A stretch of 64,000 nt of DNA from an uncultured Clostridia bacterium (GCA_944376845.1 CALWDZ010000002.1:62001-126000), one strand, 5' to 3'. Shown: positions 1 through 8,529, numbered from the stretch's first letter. Translations and numbers: made by a program. Notes: a model not told the origin generated them from the sequence alone.

Positions 1-750
1 AAGTGCATCAATGTGAGGTTTTGTTGCCATTATTGCCACTTTACTACGATTACCAGGATCTCTTGCTATATTTTTAATGACTACTTCTCCAGTCTCAATT
101 TCAGGAACTTCGATTTCAAAAAGTTTTCTTAAGAAACCAATATTGCTTCTTGAAACTTGGATTTGAACGCCTTTGAAACTATCCTTTATTTTTTTAACAT
201 ATACTTTAACTCTGTCATTAACATGGAAAGTTTCTCCTGGAATTTGATCTTGTTCAAGCATGACACCTTCAGTGTGTGAACCTGCAATTTGCACATATAC
301 AACACCTTGCTCAATTCTCTTAACAACGGTGGTTAAAAGTTCATCCTCTTTTTCACTCAATTCTCCAAGCGTTATTTGTTTTTCAATTTCTTTCAATTTT
401 TGCATTACAACTTGTTTCGCTGTTTGCGCTGCAATTCTTCCAAAGTCTTTAGTATTTTCTTCTTGCGTTACTGTATCTCCAATTTTATAACTTGACTTTA
501 TTTTTTTTGCATCTTCTAAAGAAATTTCTTTATCAGGATTTTCAACTTCCTCAACTACTGTCTTATAACTATAAATTTTTATTGTATTTCTCTCAGGAAT
601 GAGTTTAACTTGAGCACTTTTTGCTTCACCATACATCTTTTTGTATGCCGAAGTAAGTGCTGATTCAAGCGCTTCTATAAGTTGATCAGCGTTGATTTTT
701 TTTGTTGTTTCAAGTTCTTCTAATGCTTGAAAAAAATCTTTGTTTATCAT
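1..750 (-). CDS. nusA: Transcription termination/antitermination factor NusA (3' part outside window)
   Basis: NusA binds RNA polymerase and nascent RNA and modulates pausing, termination and antitermination. Only the first 250 codons lie here; the reading frame runs off the left edge. The visible part has the NusA N-terminal RNA-polymerase-binding domain (about 1-130), beginning MINKDFFQALEELETTKKI, then the S1 domain (about 135-200, with GVVYVQIAGSHTEGVM), then the start of the first KH region (DPGNRSKVAIMA). The ATG at 750 follows a GGAG 10 bases after the rimP stop, so the two genes are co-transcribed, as in the usual rimP-nusA-ylxR-infB operon. Identification is firm from sequence and synteny. 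Confidence 0.96.
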   Translation of the reverse strand, partial: MINKDFFQALEELETTKKINADQLIEALESALTSAYKKMYGEAKSAQVKLIPERNTIKIYSYKTVVEEVENPDKEISLEDAKKIKSSYKIGDTVTQEENTKDFGRIAAQTAKQVVMQKLKEIEKQITLGELSEKEDELLTTVVKRIEQGVVYVQIAGSHTEGVMLEQDQIPGETFHVNDRVKVYVKKIKDSFKGVQIQVSRSNIGFLRKLFEIEVPEIETGEVVIKNIARDPGNRSKVAIMATKPHIDAL

Positions 751-760
751 TTTGTTCTCC

Positions 761-1222
761 TTAAAATTCAATAACTGGACTAATTTGTGCTATTTCGCTG
801 TGTTTTAAAACGACGAGTTTATCATCGACTGCTACTGTAACATCATTTTCGGTATAGTCCTTTAATAAACCGATGTAGTTCTTAATGCCATCAATTTGCT
901 TGTAAAGAGTTACTTTTACTTTTTTATCCTTATTTCGTAGAAAATCTTTATAGTTCTTGATTGGTCTATCAAGTCCAGGTGAACTAATATTTAATAAATA
1001 TGGTTCTCCTTGAGTTGGGTCAAGTTCATCCAGTGCGTCGGAGATTGCATCATTAACCTTTTCACAATCATCTACCGTTACACCATTTTCTTTATCAATG
1101 TAAAAAGTCAAATTCATTCCGTCAACTTTTTTTTGATACTCCACCTCAACAACTTCATATCCAAGTTTTTCAATGATTGGACATATTTTTTCATTGCAAA
1201 GGCCAACAACTTTACTTGCCAT
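761..1222 (-). CDS. rimP: Ribosome maturation factor RimP
   Basis: RimP assists maturation of the 30S ribosomal subunit. The 153 residues match the family length (about 150-160). The N-terminal alpha/beta domain (about 1-80) carries the family pattern around VEVEYQKKVDGMNLTFYIDK and the ISSPGLDRPI segment. The C-terminal SH3-like domain (about 90-153) follows. The start ATG at 1222 has a clear AAAGGAG. It is the first gene of a transcription unit with its own promoter and a strong 5' hairpin, and nusA follows 10 bases downstream. Confidence 0.95.
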   Translation of the reverse strand: MASKVVGLCNEKICPIIEKLGYEVVEVEYQKKVDGMNLTFYIDKENGVTVDDCEKVNDAISDALDELDPTQGEPYLLNISSPGLDRPIKNYKDFLRNKDKKVKVTLYKQIDGIKNYIGLLKDYTENDVTVAVDDKLVVLKHSEIAQISPVIEF

Positions 1223-1243
1223 AAATTACTCCTTTACTACAAG

Positions 1244-1273
1244 TAAGAGTGGGCAAGATTTTGCCCACTCTTA
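1244..1273 (-). promoter_or_regulatory. Perfect 13-bp stem-loop in the rimP-nusA leader
   Basis: A perfect inverted repeat (TAAGAGTGGGCAA, 4-base loop, TTGCCCACTCTTA) lies 21 bases before the rimP start. Read on the minus strand it is not followed by a T run but directly by the rimP ribosome binding site, so it is not an ordinary intrinsic terminator. With the promoter at 1287-1315, the RNA would begin near 1280 and the hairpin would be at its extreme 5' end. It could protect the mRNA from decay or be a target for NusA feedback; both roles are inference. Confidence 0.7.
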
Positions 1274-1286
1274 GTCTAGCATATAT

Positions 1287-1315
1287 AGTCTATCACAACA
1301 TTTTGTTTTAATCAA
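1287..1315 (-). promoter_or_regulatory. Predicted sigma-A promoter of rimP-nusA
   Basis: On the minus strand TTGATT (1310-1315) and TAGACT (1287-1292) are 17 bases apart. This fits a housekeeping promoter and places the RNA start just upstream of the leader hairpin. Confidence 0.55.
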
Positions 1316-1352
1316 TTGTTTTTGTAAAAAAATTTATATAAAATAATATTAC

Positions 1353-2927
1353 TTAGATTTCATTAAGTTTCAAAAATACCTCTGCAGTAGCAATGGCATC
1401 AGCAATTGCCCTATGTGCATTTTTAAGCGTTAAACCTAAAGCATCAACAACATTTATAAGTTTATATCTTGATAGGTACATTTTTTTTCTTACAACATCC
1501 ATTGCATCGATACTTTCATTAGAAAAATATAACTTTGCTTTTTTTGCTGTATTTTGAATAAACCCTAAGTCAAAAGAAACATTATATCCAACAAGCACAC
1601 TACCCTCACAGAATTTATAAAAATCTGTAATCGCTTGATTTCCGTTTGGTGCATCTTTTACCATATCATTTGTAATAGTCGTCAATCTTGTAATTTCTTC
1701 AGGAATTTCATTCTCTGGACATATGAAAGTTTGAAACTGTTCTTTGATGAGTCCATTTTCAATTTTCACTGCACCAATTTCAATTATTTCATTATATTCA
1801 GCACTAAGCCCCGTTGTTTCACAATCGAATACAACAAATGTATGTGTTTTTACATAATCTGAGTAGTTTGGTTTTACATCAAACAAATTTTCTTGTCTAT
1901 CCAGTATGTATGGTGCAGGTTTGACATATTTATATTCGTCAATATGTACATTTTTTATTATAGGTTCTTCAATCTCAGGTTCTTGCTTGTCTTCTGCCAC
2001 AAGTGATGTATCTATTTCACAAAAAGATATGCTTTTAATATAAAGCCTTTTCTTTTCATAATCTTTTTTTATATCACCTACAACCAAAATACTGTCACCA
2101 TCTTTCAAAACATTAACTTTTTTATATGATGTCTTATGTGCAAAATAAATTGCATCAATACTGCCAGTATGGTCAGTGATTGTAAAAGTAAGATAATGAC
2201 TTGGTTCATCAATTCCCTTTTGCTTGTTTCGTTTTGAAATATATGTTTTATCTACAAAATTAGAAATTTTACCTGCCAAGATAACCGACATTTTTATATC
2301 TGTTTGATTTTTTATTGGCTCAGGCATAGGTGTTATTTCTTGTCCGCAAAGAAGTTCTGGCATAAATACTGGATACCTTTCAACCTCTTTTTGTTTAGGC
2401 AAATTTTCATAAACATTTTTTTCATGTATAGCAAGCGACTCCTCATCCAAATTTTCATCGCTTTTAATTAAATTTACAACAAAATTGGCTATGAAATTTG
2501 TATTTAAATGTTTTAAAATTTTGTCTTTGACCTTATTATCAATAAAATACTGATAAACAACATCTAAAAGTGTAATGTTTACATCTATAAAATCATTATT
2601 TTTTACTATGGAAATATTTTTGTCATCATAATATGCAAACATTGATGGATAAGTAGATTGCAAAAATTCAAAAAGATTTTTCTTAATAAGATTTTCATCA
2701 AGATAACTTTTTTTATATTTAATTTTAACTTCACATCCAAGAGAAAGTTCTTTCTTTACAAAATCAGATATTTCAAGTTTCTGTGTATCATCAAAATTTT
2801 GGCAACTTTCTGGATATAAAAATACTATTTGTGCAGAAAAAGAATGGGTGCTATAAGTCACACTTTGCACCCTAAGAAAATCATATTTCCCACCAAATTC
2901 GGTGTTTATCCTATCAAGAATCTCCAT
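1353..2927 (-). CDS. PolC-like protein reduced to N-terminal, OB and 3'-5' exonuclease domains
   Basis: The gene sits at the polC locus (rseP-polC-rimP-nusA) but encodes only about 524 residues, whereas PolC has about 1430. Residues 1-200 resemble the poorly conserved PolC N-terminal region. Residues about 215-315 resemble the OB domain (KISNFVDKTYISKR, TFTITDHTGSIDAIYFA). Residues 362-525 are the PolC-type DEDDh exonuclease: FDCETTGL (Asp369, Glu371), NVSFDLGF (Asp454) and HRAIADA (His506, Asp511), numbered from the TTG. All five catalytic residues are present, so proofreading or trimming activity is plausible. The PHP and polymerase domains are absent; a stop and a 130-base gap precede rimP. 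The ATG at 2927 overlaps the rseP stop (TGATG); a TTG at 2930 is also possible. Whether the polymerase half is encoded elsewhere cannot be seen. Confidence 0.88.
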   Translation of the reverse strand: MEILDRINTEFGGKYDFLRVQSVTYSTHSFSAQIVFLYPESCQNFDDTQKLEISDFVKKELSLGCEVKIKYKKSYLDENLIKKNLFEFLQSTYPSMFAYYDDKNISIVKNNDFIDVNITLLDVVYQYFIDNKVKDKILKHLNTNFIANFVVNLIKSDENLDEESLAIHEKNVYENLPKQKEVERYPVFMPELLCGQEITPMPEPIKNQTDIKMSVILAGKISNFVDKTYISKRNKQKGIDEPSHYLTFTITDHTGSIDAIYFAHKTSYKKVNVLKDGDSILVVGDIKKDYEKKRLYIKSISFCEIDTSLVAEDKQEPEIEEPIIKNVHIDEYKYVKPAPYILDRQENLFDVKPNYSDYVKTHTFVVFDCETTGLSAEYNEIIEIGAVKIENGLIKEQFQTFICPENEIPEEITRLTTITNDMVKDAPNGNQAITDFYKFCEGSVLVGYNVSFDLGFIQNTAKKAKLYFSNESIDAMDVVRKKMYLSRYKLINVVDALGLTLKNAHRAIADAIATAEVFLKLNEI

Positions 2928-4237
2928 CAAAGCCCCACAACTGCTATATGCACAATATCTACGACAACTACAAATAGTAGCAAAATTATCAGCCCATAGA
3001 AGTGAATATAGTTTTCCACCTTTCGACTAACTACAGGTTTTCTAAAAATCCATTCCAGGAGTGTAAATACCGCGTGACCTCCATCTAATGCTGGAATTGG
3101 CAAGAAATTGAAAACCGCCAAGTTAGATGCCAGTAGTGGCAATAGAATAAGGAAGTTTGCAAAACTTGTTTGCATAATCTCAGACATCATACCTATTGTT
3201 GAAATAGAACCGCCTAGTTCTGAGAATGCAATTTGTCCTGTTATTATCTGCCAGAAGCCTTTCAAAACAACCCAAGCAAAACCAAATGCTAGTTCAAAAC
3301 TACGCCGAAGTGCTTCCCAAAAATTGTGTACATATGCTTCAGTTGAAAACCCAGCAACAAGTCTTCGTTCTTCTTCGCCTTGTTCATTGGTTACAGTTTC
3401 CTCTGCAAGCCTAATTACAACTTGTATTCTTTGGTTATCTCTTTCTACATCAAGAGTAATATCAGTATCTGTACCCGCCTCACTCAAAAGTTGTGAAAGT
3501 GTTCCAGAAAATGCAAAACTAATGCGTGTTCCATTTACTCCCCAGATAATATCGCCCTCTTGCAACTCTCCATACAAATTTGAATAATTGGTATCAAGTG
3601 TTGCAACACGTGGAATGTCATAACCATAAGATATTAAAAGAATAAAAGAAAATATTATAGCACTAAGGAAGTTAAAAGTTACGCCCGCCATATAAACAAG
3701 TAATCTTTTCCAAGGTTTTTGATTTATAAAATCACCGCTATGGTCAACTTTTTTAGCATCTGTTTTTTCTTTGCCTTCAGTTATATCATTTATTTGTTTA
3801 ATTATTTCAGTGGTTTGTTCATTTTTTGTAACTTTTTTTTCTTCTTTTGTCGTTTCTACTATTTCTGATTTCTTCTCGTTATCATTATTGTCATTTTTTA
3901 CAACAGTATCTTGTTTGCTGTCAATATTTTTATCAGTCGATTTATCTTTTTCAGCATCATTTTTTTCAATATTCTTGTCTTTATCATCTAGCTCATCGTC
4001 ATCACCTTCGCCAGCAAAAGCGCAATAACCACCTAGTGGAAATATACGCAAGGAAATTTTTTCTCCACGCTTATTTACTTTGCTAAAAATTGCTTTACCA
4101 AAGCCTATAGAAAATTCTGTTATTTTAAAACCTAGCCATCTACCAACACAGTAGTGACCAAACTCATGAATTAAAACCATTAAAAGCAAAACACATATTG
4201 CAAGAATTACATAACCTATTGTGGTTAAAATACCCAT
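2927..4237 (-). CDS. rseP: RIP-type site-2 metalloprotease RseP/RasP
   Basis: A membrane zinc protease that cleaves transmembrane substrates such as anti-sigma factors. The 436 residues show the zinc motif HEFGH (24-28) in the first membrane helix, a PDZ domain (about 215-300, with LYGELQEGDIIWGVNG), and the second active-site motif PALDGGHAVF near residue 390. Two C-terminal membrane helices follow. Between GGYCAFAGEGDDD and the second helix there is a stretch of about 90 residues (77-168) made almost only of D, E, K, N, S and T. The family has a variable loop there, but this one is low complexity. Start ATG with AAAGGAG. It follows cdsA by 10 bases; dxr, usually between them, is absent. Confidence 0.94.
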   Translation of the reverse strand: MGILTTIGYVILAICVLLLMVLIHEFGHYCVGRWLGFKITEFSIGFGKAIFSKVNKRGEKISLRIFPLGGYCAFAGEGDDDELDDKDKNIEKNDAEKDKSTDKNIDSKQDTVVKNDNNDNEKKSEIVETTKEEKKVTKNEQTTEIIKQINDITEGKEKTDAKKVDHSGDFINQKPWKRLLVYMAGVTFNFLSAIIFSFILLISYGYDIPRVATLDTNYSNLYGELQEGDIIWGVNGTRISFAFSGTLSQLLSEAGTDTDITLDVERDNQRIQVVIRLAEETVTNEQGEEERRLVAGFSTEAYVHNFWEALRRSFELAFGFAWVVLKGFWQIITGQIAFSELGGSISTIGMMSEIMQTSFANFLILLPLLASNLAVFNFLPIPALDGGHAVFTLLEWIFRKPVVSRKVENYIHFYGLIILLLFVVVVDIVHIAVVGL

Positions 4238-4247
4238 TTTATCTCCT

Positions 4248-5198
4248 TTATAAAAGTATTACCAAAAATATAAATATAAGCGGAGCACAAACAATATGAC
4301 TGTCCATTCTATCCAAAATTCCGCCGTGACCAGGCAAAATGTCACCAGAATCTTTTACATTTGCTTTACGTTTTATATAACTTTCAAGCAAATCTCCAAG
4401 TTCACATACAACCGATGCAATAAAGCCAATTATGATGAAATGCCAAAATGCAAACCCTACTTGAGTAAATACTTCAGCATACATATCAAAAGCATTGAAG
4501 ATTAGGTACAATAGAACTGCTGAAATAGTACCCCAAAATACTCCGCCAACTGCACCCGAAATTGTTTTATTTGGACTGATTTTTGGACAAAGTTTTCTGC
4601 CTTTAAACAATGAACCTGTAAGATAGGCAAAAGTATCTGTAAAGATTGGAATTATAAATGTTAATATAAGTCCAAAGGTACTTATTAAAAATAATGCATT
4701 TGATGTATATGTTGTAAAGTAGTCAGACATTACAGCAATATCATTTATAAACACAAAGAAAAGCATTAAAATTGCAGGATATAAGTAAATGTACATAGTC
4801 TGAATTGCTTTATAAATAGAAAAAGATTCAACTCTAAGTTTTAGGTTTCTAGTCGCAATTTCATTTTTTGTAGACTTATACATTATAAGACTCAAGAACC
4901 ACTGAGCCATAACAAAAACTATAATAAGTGCTAGTTCCATTAAAATTAGCATATACCAACGCATATCAAGATTTAAGCATAAAACAAACAAACCATATGC
5001 GAATAATGGATATGCTATTGCAAAATATTTATTATTATAAACACCCATTTTGGCAAATAGACGGCTTGTCTCATAACATGCATACATAGCAATTATCACC
5101 ATAAAAGCATCAAAAATATATGTTGATAATTGTCGTGCAAGCAATACAAGCACAAGTATAGCAACAAGCGTTGCTCCTGTTATAATTCTTTGTTTCAT
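4248..5198 (-). CDS. cdsA: Phosphatidate cytidylyltransferase CdsA
   Basis: CdsA makes CDP-diacylglycerol from phosphatidic acid and CTP, the branch point of phospholipid synthesis, in the cytoplasmic membrane. The 316 residues contain about eight hydrophobic segments, the CPKISPNKTISGAVGG motif and the family signature near the end, KDSGDILPGHGGILDRMDS. The start ATG has GGAG. It overlaps the uppS stop by 4 bases, which suggests translational coupling, as in the common uppS-cdsA pair. Confidence 0.95.
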   Translation of the reverse strand: MKQRIITGATLVAILVLVLLARQLSTYIFDAFMVIIAMYACYETSRLFAKMGVYNNKYFAIAYPLFAYGLFVLCLNLDMRWYMLILMELALIIVFVMAQWFLSLIMYKSTKNEIATRNLKLRVESFSIYKAIQTMYIYLYPAILMLFFVFINDIAVMSDYFTTYTSNALFLISTFGLILTFIIPIFTDTFAYLTGSLFKGRKLCPKISPNKTISGAVGGVFWGTISAVLLYLIFNAFDMYAEVFTQVGFAFWHFIIIGFIASVVCELGDLLESYIKRKANVKDSGDILPGHGGILDRMDSHIVCAPLIFIFLVILL

Positions 5199-5914
5199 TT
5201 ATTTTTCTCCTGTTTTACATTACCAAAGCGCCTATCACGGCTTTGATATTCTATAATTGCTTTTCTAAGATGTTTTTCATCAAAATCTGGCCAATGAATT
5301 TTTGGAAAATACAGCTCGCTGTAAGCACTTTGAAATAACATAAAGTTTGAAAGCCTCATCTCTCCGCTTGTACGAATAATAAGGTCTGGATCAGGCAATT
5401 CGCTTGTGTAAAGTTCACTTTTTATATCGTCTTCTGTTATTTCAACCTTGCCCTTTTTTGCAAGATTTGTAAATGCACGAGCAAGCTCACTTCTTGAACC
5501 GTAATTTAGTGCTATGTTTACAATAAATTCTGTGTTATGCTTTGTTTTCTCAGTGACATCAAGCAATAGTTCATAAAGTTCTTTTGGGAGTTTTGAAATG
5601 TCTCCCATGGTCATTATTTTTGTTTTACCATTAACAAACCTATCATAATTTTCTTTTAAATGTGTTAGCACTAAATCAAATATGCCATCAACTTCTTCTT
5701 TGCTACGTTTCCAATTTTCAGTAGAAAAAGCAAAATATGACATAACTTTTATTCCAATTTTTTGTGCAGCCTCAGTCACCCGTTTTAATGCATCGACTCC
5801 TGCCCTGTGACCAAGGAGCCTCGGAAGCATACGTTTTTTTGCCCACCTACCGTTACCATCCATAATAATGCCTATATGCACAGGCAAAGCGTGCTCATCA
5901 ATCTTTTTGTACAT
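5195..5914 (-). CDS. uppS: Undecaprenyl diphosphate synthase (cis-prenyltransferase)
   Basis: Condenses isopentenyl units on farnesyl diphosphate to make the lipid carrier for peptidoglycan and teichoic acid synthesis. Conserved region I is HIGIIMDGNGRWAKKR with the catalytic Asp; region III SYFAFSTENWKR, and the C-terminal DLIIRTSGEMRLSNF and Y-SELYFP motifs are all present. The usual length is about 240-250. I place the start at the ATG at 5914, because AAAGG ends immediately before the ATG at 5920 and is spaced correctly only for the second one. It overlaps the small upstream ORF. Confidence 0.95.
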   Translation of the reverse strand: MYKKIDEHALPVHIGIIMDGNGRWAKKRMLPRLLGHRAGVDALKRVTEAAQKIGIKVMSYFAFSTENWKRSKEEVDGIFDLVLTHLKENYDRFVNGKTKIMTMGDISKLPKELYELLLDVTEKTKHNTEFIVNIALNYGSRSELARAFTNLAKKGKVEITEDDIKSELYTSELPDPDLIIRTSGEMRLSNFMLFQSAYSELYFPKIHWPDFDEKHLRKAIIEYQSRDRRFGNVKQEKNK

Positions 5915-6101
5915 CGCCATCCTTTAAATTAAACAAAAACTCGCCATAAGTTATAGTTGCACTACCATTTTGTATAATAACATTTGTCACAAGTTTGGTA
6001 TCGCCTAGCGTGCCATAATTGTTGCACACTAAATTACATTTAATACCTTTTTGTGTCAAAGTATTAACAACCTCGTCAAGTGGCATAAGAATGTAGTCCA
6101 T
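5898..6101 (-). CDS. Small conserved-position hypothetical protein (67 aa)
   Basis: I do not recognise the family. The 67-residue product (starting MDYILMPLDEVVNTLTQKG) has mixed alpha/beta character, no signal peptide or membrane segment, and looks like a small folded domain with several beta-strand candidates (LVTNVIIQNGSATITYGEFLF). Its ATG overlaps the frr stop (TAATG) and its 3' end overlaps the uppS start region. It is therefore locked by translational coupling into the frr-uppS-cdsA operon, which argues that it is a real gene. A link to translation or isoprenoid synthesis would be a guess. Confidence 0.7.
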   Translation of the reverse strand: MDYILMPLDEVVNTLTQKGIKCNLVCNNYGTLGDTKLVTNVIIQNGSATITYGEFLFNLKDGDVQKD

Positions 6102-6673
6102 TAAATTTCCATAACCTCTTTTTCTTTTGCATCGCTAGATTTATCACACAATTCAATATATCTATCTTGACGCTTCTGAACATCATCTTCAAGATTATTA
6201 TATTCATCTTCGCTAAGCATGTTGTCTTTTTTCATTTGTTTGTACATATCCAAGCAATCACGCCTTGCGCCACGCATAGCCACCTTTGTGTCTTCACAAA
6301 GTTTTTTAACCTGTTTTACTATTTCACGTCTACGTTCTTCTGTTAATGCTGGGAAAATTAGTCTTATAGTCTTTCCATCATCAGTTGGTTGAACACCAAG
6401 GTCAGCAAGTTGAATTGCTTTTTCTACATTTTTTAGTTGTGACTGATCCCAAACATTTATAGCCAAAACACGAGCCTCTTGTACTTGAATATTTGCCATT
6501 TGATTTAGTGGTGTCATAGCACCATAGTAATCTACCATAACTCTATCTAGTATATGCGGATTAGCTCTGCCAGCACGAATAACTTGATATTCATTTAGCA
6601 AATGTTCATGTGCTTTTTTTAGGTCACTTTCATAACCTTCCATAACATCTTTTACCATTGTTTCGTCTTGCAT
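6101..6673 (-). CDS. frr: Ribosome recycling factor
   Basis: Frr, with EF-G, splits the post-termination ribosome. The 190 residues match the family length (about 185), with the signature VIRAGRANPHILDRVMVDYYG, the hinge segment and the long C-terminal helices (LTEERRREIVKQVKKL). The start ATG is preceded by GGAG. It has its own promoter after the tsf terminator. In most Firmicutes pyrH lies between tsf and frr; here there is only a 121-base gap. Confidence 0.96.
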   Translation of the reverse strand: MQDETMVKDVMEGYESDLKKAHEHLLNEYQVIRAGRANPHILDRVMVDYYGAMTPLNQMANIQVQEARVLAINVWDQSQLKNVEKAIQLADLGVQPTDDGKTIRLIFPALTEERRREIVKQVKKLCEDTKVAMRGARRDCLDMYKQMKKDNMLSEDEYNNLEDDVQKRQDRYIELCDKSSDAKEKEVMEI

Positions 6674-6704
6674 AAAAACTCCTTAATTTATTAAACTAAA
6701 AAAT

Positions 6705-6733
6705 ATAATACATTAAAATGCTAATAAAATCAA
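6705..6733 (-). promoter_or_regulatory. Predicted sigma-A promoter of frr operon
   Basis: Minus-strand TTGATT (6728-6733), a 17-base spacer and TATTAT (6705-6710), placed after the tsf terminator and before the frr ribosome binding site. Confidence 0.65.
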
Positions 6734-6759
6734 ATGAAATAACGCAATTATACATAATG

Positions 6760-6785
6760 AAAAAATCCACCGAAGTGGATTTTTT
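6760..6785 (-). terminator. Intrinsic terminator after tsf
   Basis: AAAAATCCAC and GTGGATTTTT form a 10-bp stem with a four-base loop (TTCG on the minus strand), ending in a T run. It closes the rpsB-tsf transcript. Confidence 0.85.
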
Positions 6786-6794
6786 AAGTTTGAT

Positions 6795-7442
6795 TTATTT
6801 TTTTGTCATCTTTGCAATTTCTTCAGCAAGGTTATCTTGACGTTTTTCAAGTCCCTCACCCATTTCATAACGAACAAATCTACGAACATTTATTTTTTCA
6901 CCAATTGCAAGGATGGCTTCATTTATAACTTCTTTAACTGTTTTTGAAGTATCTTTTACAAACTCTTGTTCAAGAAGACAAATTTCTTTATAGAATTTAT
7001 GAATTCTACCTTCAACCATTTTTTCAACGACGTTTGCTGGTTTACCTTCATTTAATGATTGTTGAGTAAGAATTTCTTTTTCTTTTTCAACTTCATCCGC
7101 TGGGACATCTTCAATACGTACATATTTTGGATTAGCGGCTGCTATTTGCATAGCAATGTCTTTTAAAAGAGTTAAAAATTGTTCACTACGTGCAACAAAA
7201 TCTGTTTCACAGTTAATTTCGACCAAAACGCCAATTTTACCGCCCATGTGAATATATGAACCAACAGCACCTTCTGCGGCTATTCTATCCGCTTTTTTCG
7301 CTGCTGCAGCAATACCTTTTTCTCTAAGCCAAATTACTGCTTTATCAAAATCTCCATCACTTTCTGTTAGTGCTTTTTTGCAATCCATCATGCCTGCACC
7401 TGTGCTGGCACGAAGTTTAACAACATCTTGTGCTGTAAACAT
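6795..7442 (-). CDS. tsf: Translation elongation factor Ts (short form)
   Basis: EF-Ts exchanges GDP for GTP on EF-Tu. The 215 residues show the N-terminal UBA-like domain (1-55; [17 protein letters not shown]) and the catalytic TDFVAR segment ([13 protein letters not shown]). The product is shorter than the roughly 290-residue Bacillus and E. coli proteins and resembles short EF-Ts forms with only one core subdomain. The start ATG has GGAG and lies 2 bases after the rpsB stop, so the two form one operon. Confidence 0.95.
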   Translation of the reverse strand: MFTAQDVVKLRASTGAGMMDCKKALTESDGDFDKAVIWLREKGIAAAAKKADRIAAEGAVGSYIHMGGKIGVLVEINCETDFVARSEQFLTLLKDIAMQIAAANPKYVRIEDVPADEVEKEKEILTQQSLNEGKPANVVEKMVEGRIHKFYKEICLLEQEFVKDTSKTVKEVINEAILAIGEKINVRRFVRYEMGEGLEKRQDNLAEEIAKMTKK

Positions 7443-7444
7443 AT

Positions 7445-8356
7445 TTATTCTCCTTTTTCCTGTTTTTCTTCTTGTTTTGTTTCTTCTTTTGACTCTGTTT
7501 CTTTCTTTAATTTATCTTCTTTTTGTTCTTTTTCTACTTTTTTAGTAGACTTTTTAGCCTTTGATTTTTTTGGCTTTTCTTCGTCTTCTTCTTTAACCTC
7601 TGTTGGTTTAACTTCTGCGAGCACTGCACTTATATCCACATCTTCTTCTTCCTGTGGTTCTTTGCTTACAGAAACGCCTTCACGTGCTTCAATTACTGCA
7701 TCTGCAATTGCACTTGCAATAAGTTTAACAGAACGAATAGCATCATCATTTCCAGGAATGACATAGTCAATATCAGATGGGTCACAATTTGTATCAATAA
7801 GCCCAACCATAGGAATATGAAGCGCTTTTGCTTCTTTAACACAAATGTGCTCTTTTGTAGAGTCTACAATAAATATTGCACCTGGCATTTCGTGCATATC
7901 TTTAATACCGCCAAGATTTGCTTCAAGTTTTTCTCTCTCTTTCTTCAAAATGGCAACTTCTTTCTTTGGCAAAAGTTCAAATTCGCCAACTTTTTCCATC
8001 TGATTAAGTTTGTTTAATCTTTCAATTCTTTGCCTAATAGTTTTGAAGTTTGTAAGTGTACCACCCAACCAACGATTGTTAACATAGTACATTCCGCAAC
8101 GAAGAGCCTCCTCTTTTATTGCCTCTTGTGCTTGTTTTTTTGTGCCTACAAAAAGCACTGACCTACCTGAAGCAACAACATCTCTGATAAAGCTATATGC
8201 TTTGTCAATAAGTTCTGAAGTTTGCTCAAGGTTAATAATGTGGATATCATTTCTAGCAGTGAAAATATATTTAGCCATTTTTGGATTCCACTTTCTTGTC
8301 TGATGACCAAAATGAACACCAGCTTCAAGAAGTTGTTTCATTGAAATAACTGACAT
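7445..8356 (-). CDS. rpsB: 30S ribosomal protein S2 with charged C-terminal tail
   Basis: S2 is a small-subunit protein needed for S1 docking and initiation. Residues 1-235 are canonical ([49 protein letters not shown]). The last 65 residues or so are a tail of K, E and T repeats ([20 protein letters not shown]) that is absent from the compact 230-250 residue forms. The start has AAGGAGG. It is the first gene of rpsB-tsf and is preceded by a structured leader and a promoter. Confidence 0.96.
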   Translation of the reverse strand: MSVISMKQLLEAGVHFGHQTRKWNPKMAKYIFTARNDIHIINLEQTSELIDKAYSFIRDVVASGRSVLFVGTKKQAQEAIKEEALRCGMYYVNNRWLGGTLTNFKTIRQRIERLNKLNQMEKVGEFELLPKKEVAILKKEREKLEANLGGIKDMHEMPGAIFIVDSTKEHICVKEAKALHIPMVGLIDTNCDPSDIDYVIPGNDDAIRSVKLIASAIADAVIEAREGVSVSKEPQEEEDVDISAVLAEVKPTEVKEEDEEKPKKSKAKKSTKKVEKEQKEDKLKKETESKEETKQEEKQEKGE

Positions 8357-8384
8357 AAATTTTTTATCCTCCTTGTTTTTAGTC

Positions 8385-8462
8385 TTCCCCAGCGTTTTAA
8401 AACTCCTTTTGCAACCTGCAAAAATGCATCGGCAACCACAAAAAAATGTTCACTGGGTGTTA
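8385..8462 (-). promoter_or_regulatory. Structured rpsB 5' leader, probable S2 autoregulatory element
   Basis: Between the promoter and the rpsB binding site the RNA can fold into a closed element. CCCAGUG (8451-8457) pairs with CGCUGGG (8388-8394) over 7 bp. Inside, UUGC-CGA-UGCA-UUUU-UGCA-GGUU-GCAA makes a second hairpin with an internal loop. GC content here is clearly higher than in the flanks. Ribosomal protein leaders that bind their own product are well known for S2; assigning this one is inference from position and fold. Confidence 0.6.
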
Positions 8463-8485
8463 ATTTGCCAATGAATGACTTTAAT

Positions 8486-8514
8486 AAAATATCATACTAT
8501 AACAAAATTTGCAA
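8486..8514 (-). promoter_or_regulatory. Predicted sigma-A promoter of rpsB-tsf
   Basis: Minus-strand TTGCAA (8509-8514), a 17-base spacer and TATTTT (8486-8491). It predicts an RNA start near 8479 and a leader of about 120 bases. Confidence 0.6.
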
Positions 8515-8529
8515 GCGTTTTTTGCTATC

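Noticed and set aside
1244-1273. Hairpin considered as a terminator for the PolC-like gene
   Set aside because: No T run follows it on the minus strand; the rimP binding site comes directly after.
3771-4086. Plus-strand ORFs of serine- and phenylalanine-rich composition opposite rseP
   Set aside because: They are the reverse of the Asp/Glu/Lys-rich rseP loop; low complexity in both senses and no binding site.
7428-7766. Plus-strand serine-rich 112-residue ORF
   Set aside because: It is the complement of the Lys/Glu-rich tail of rpsB; composition is an artefact of the antisense reading.
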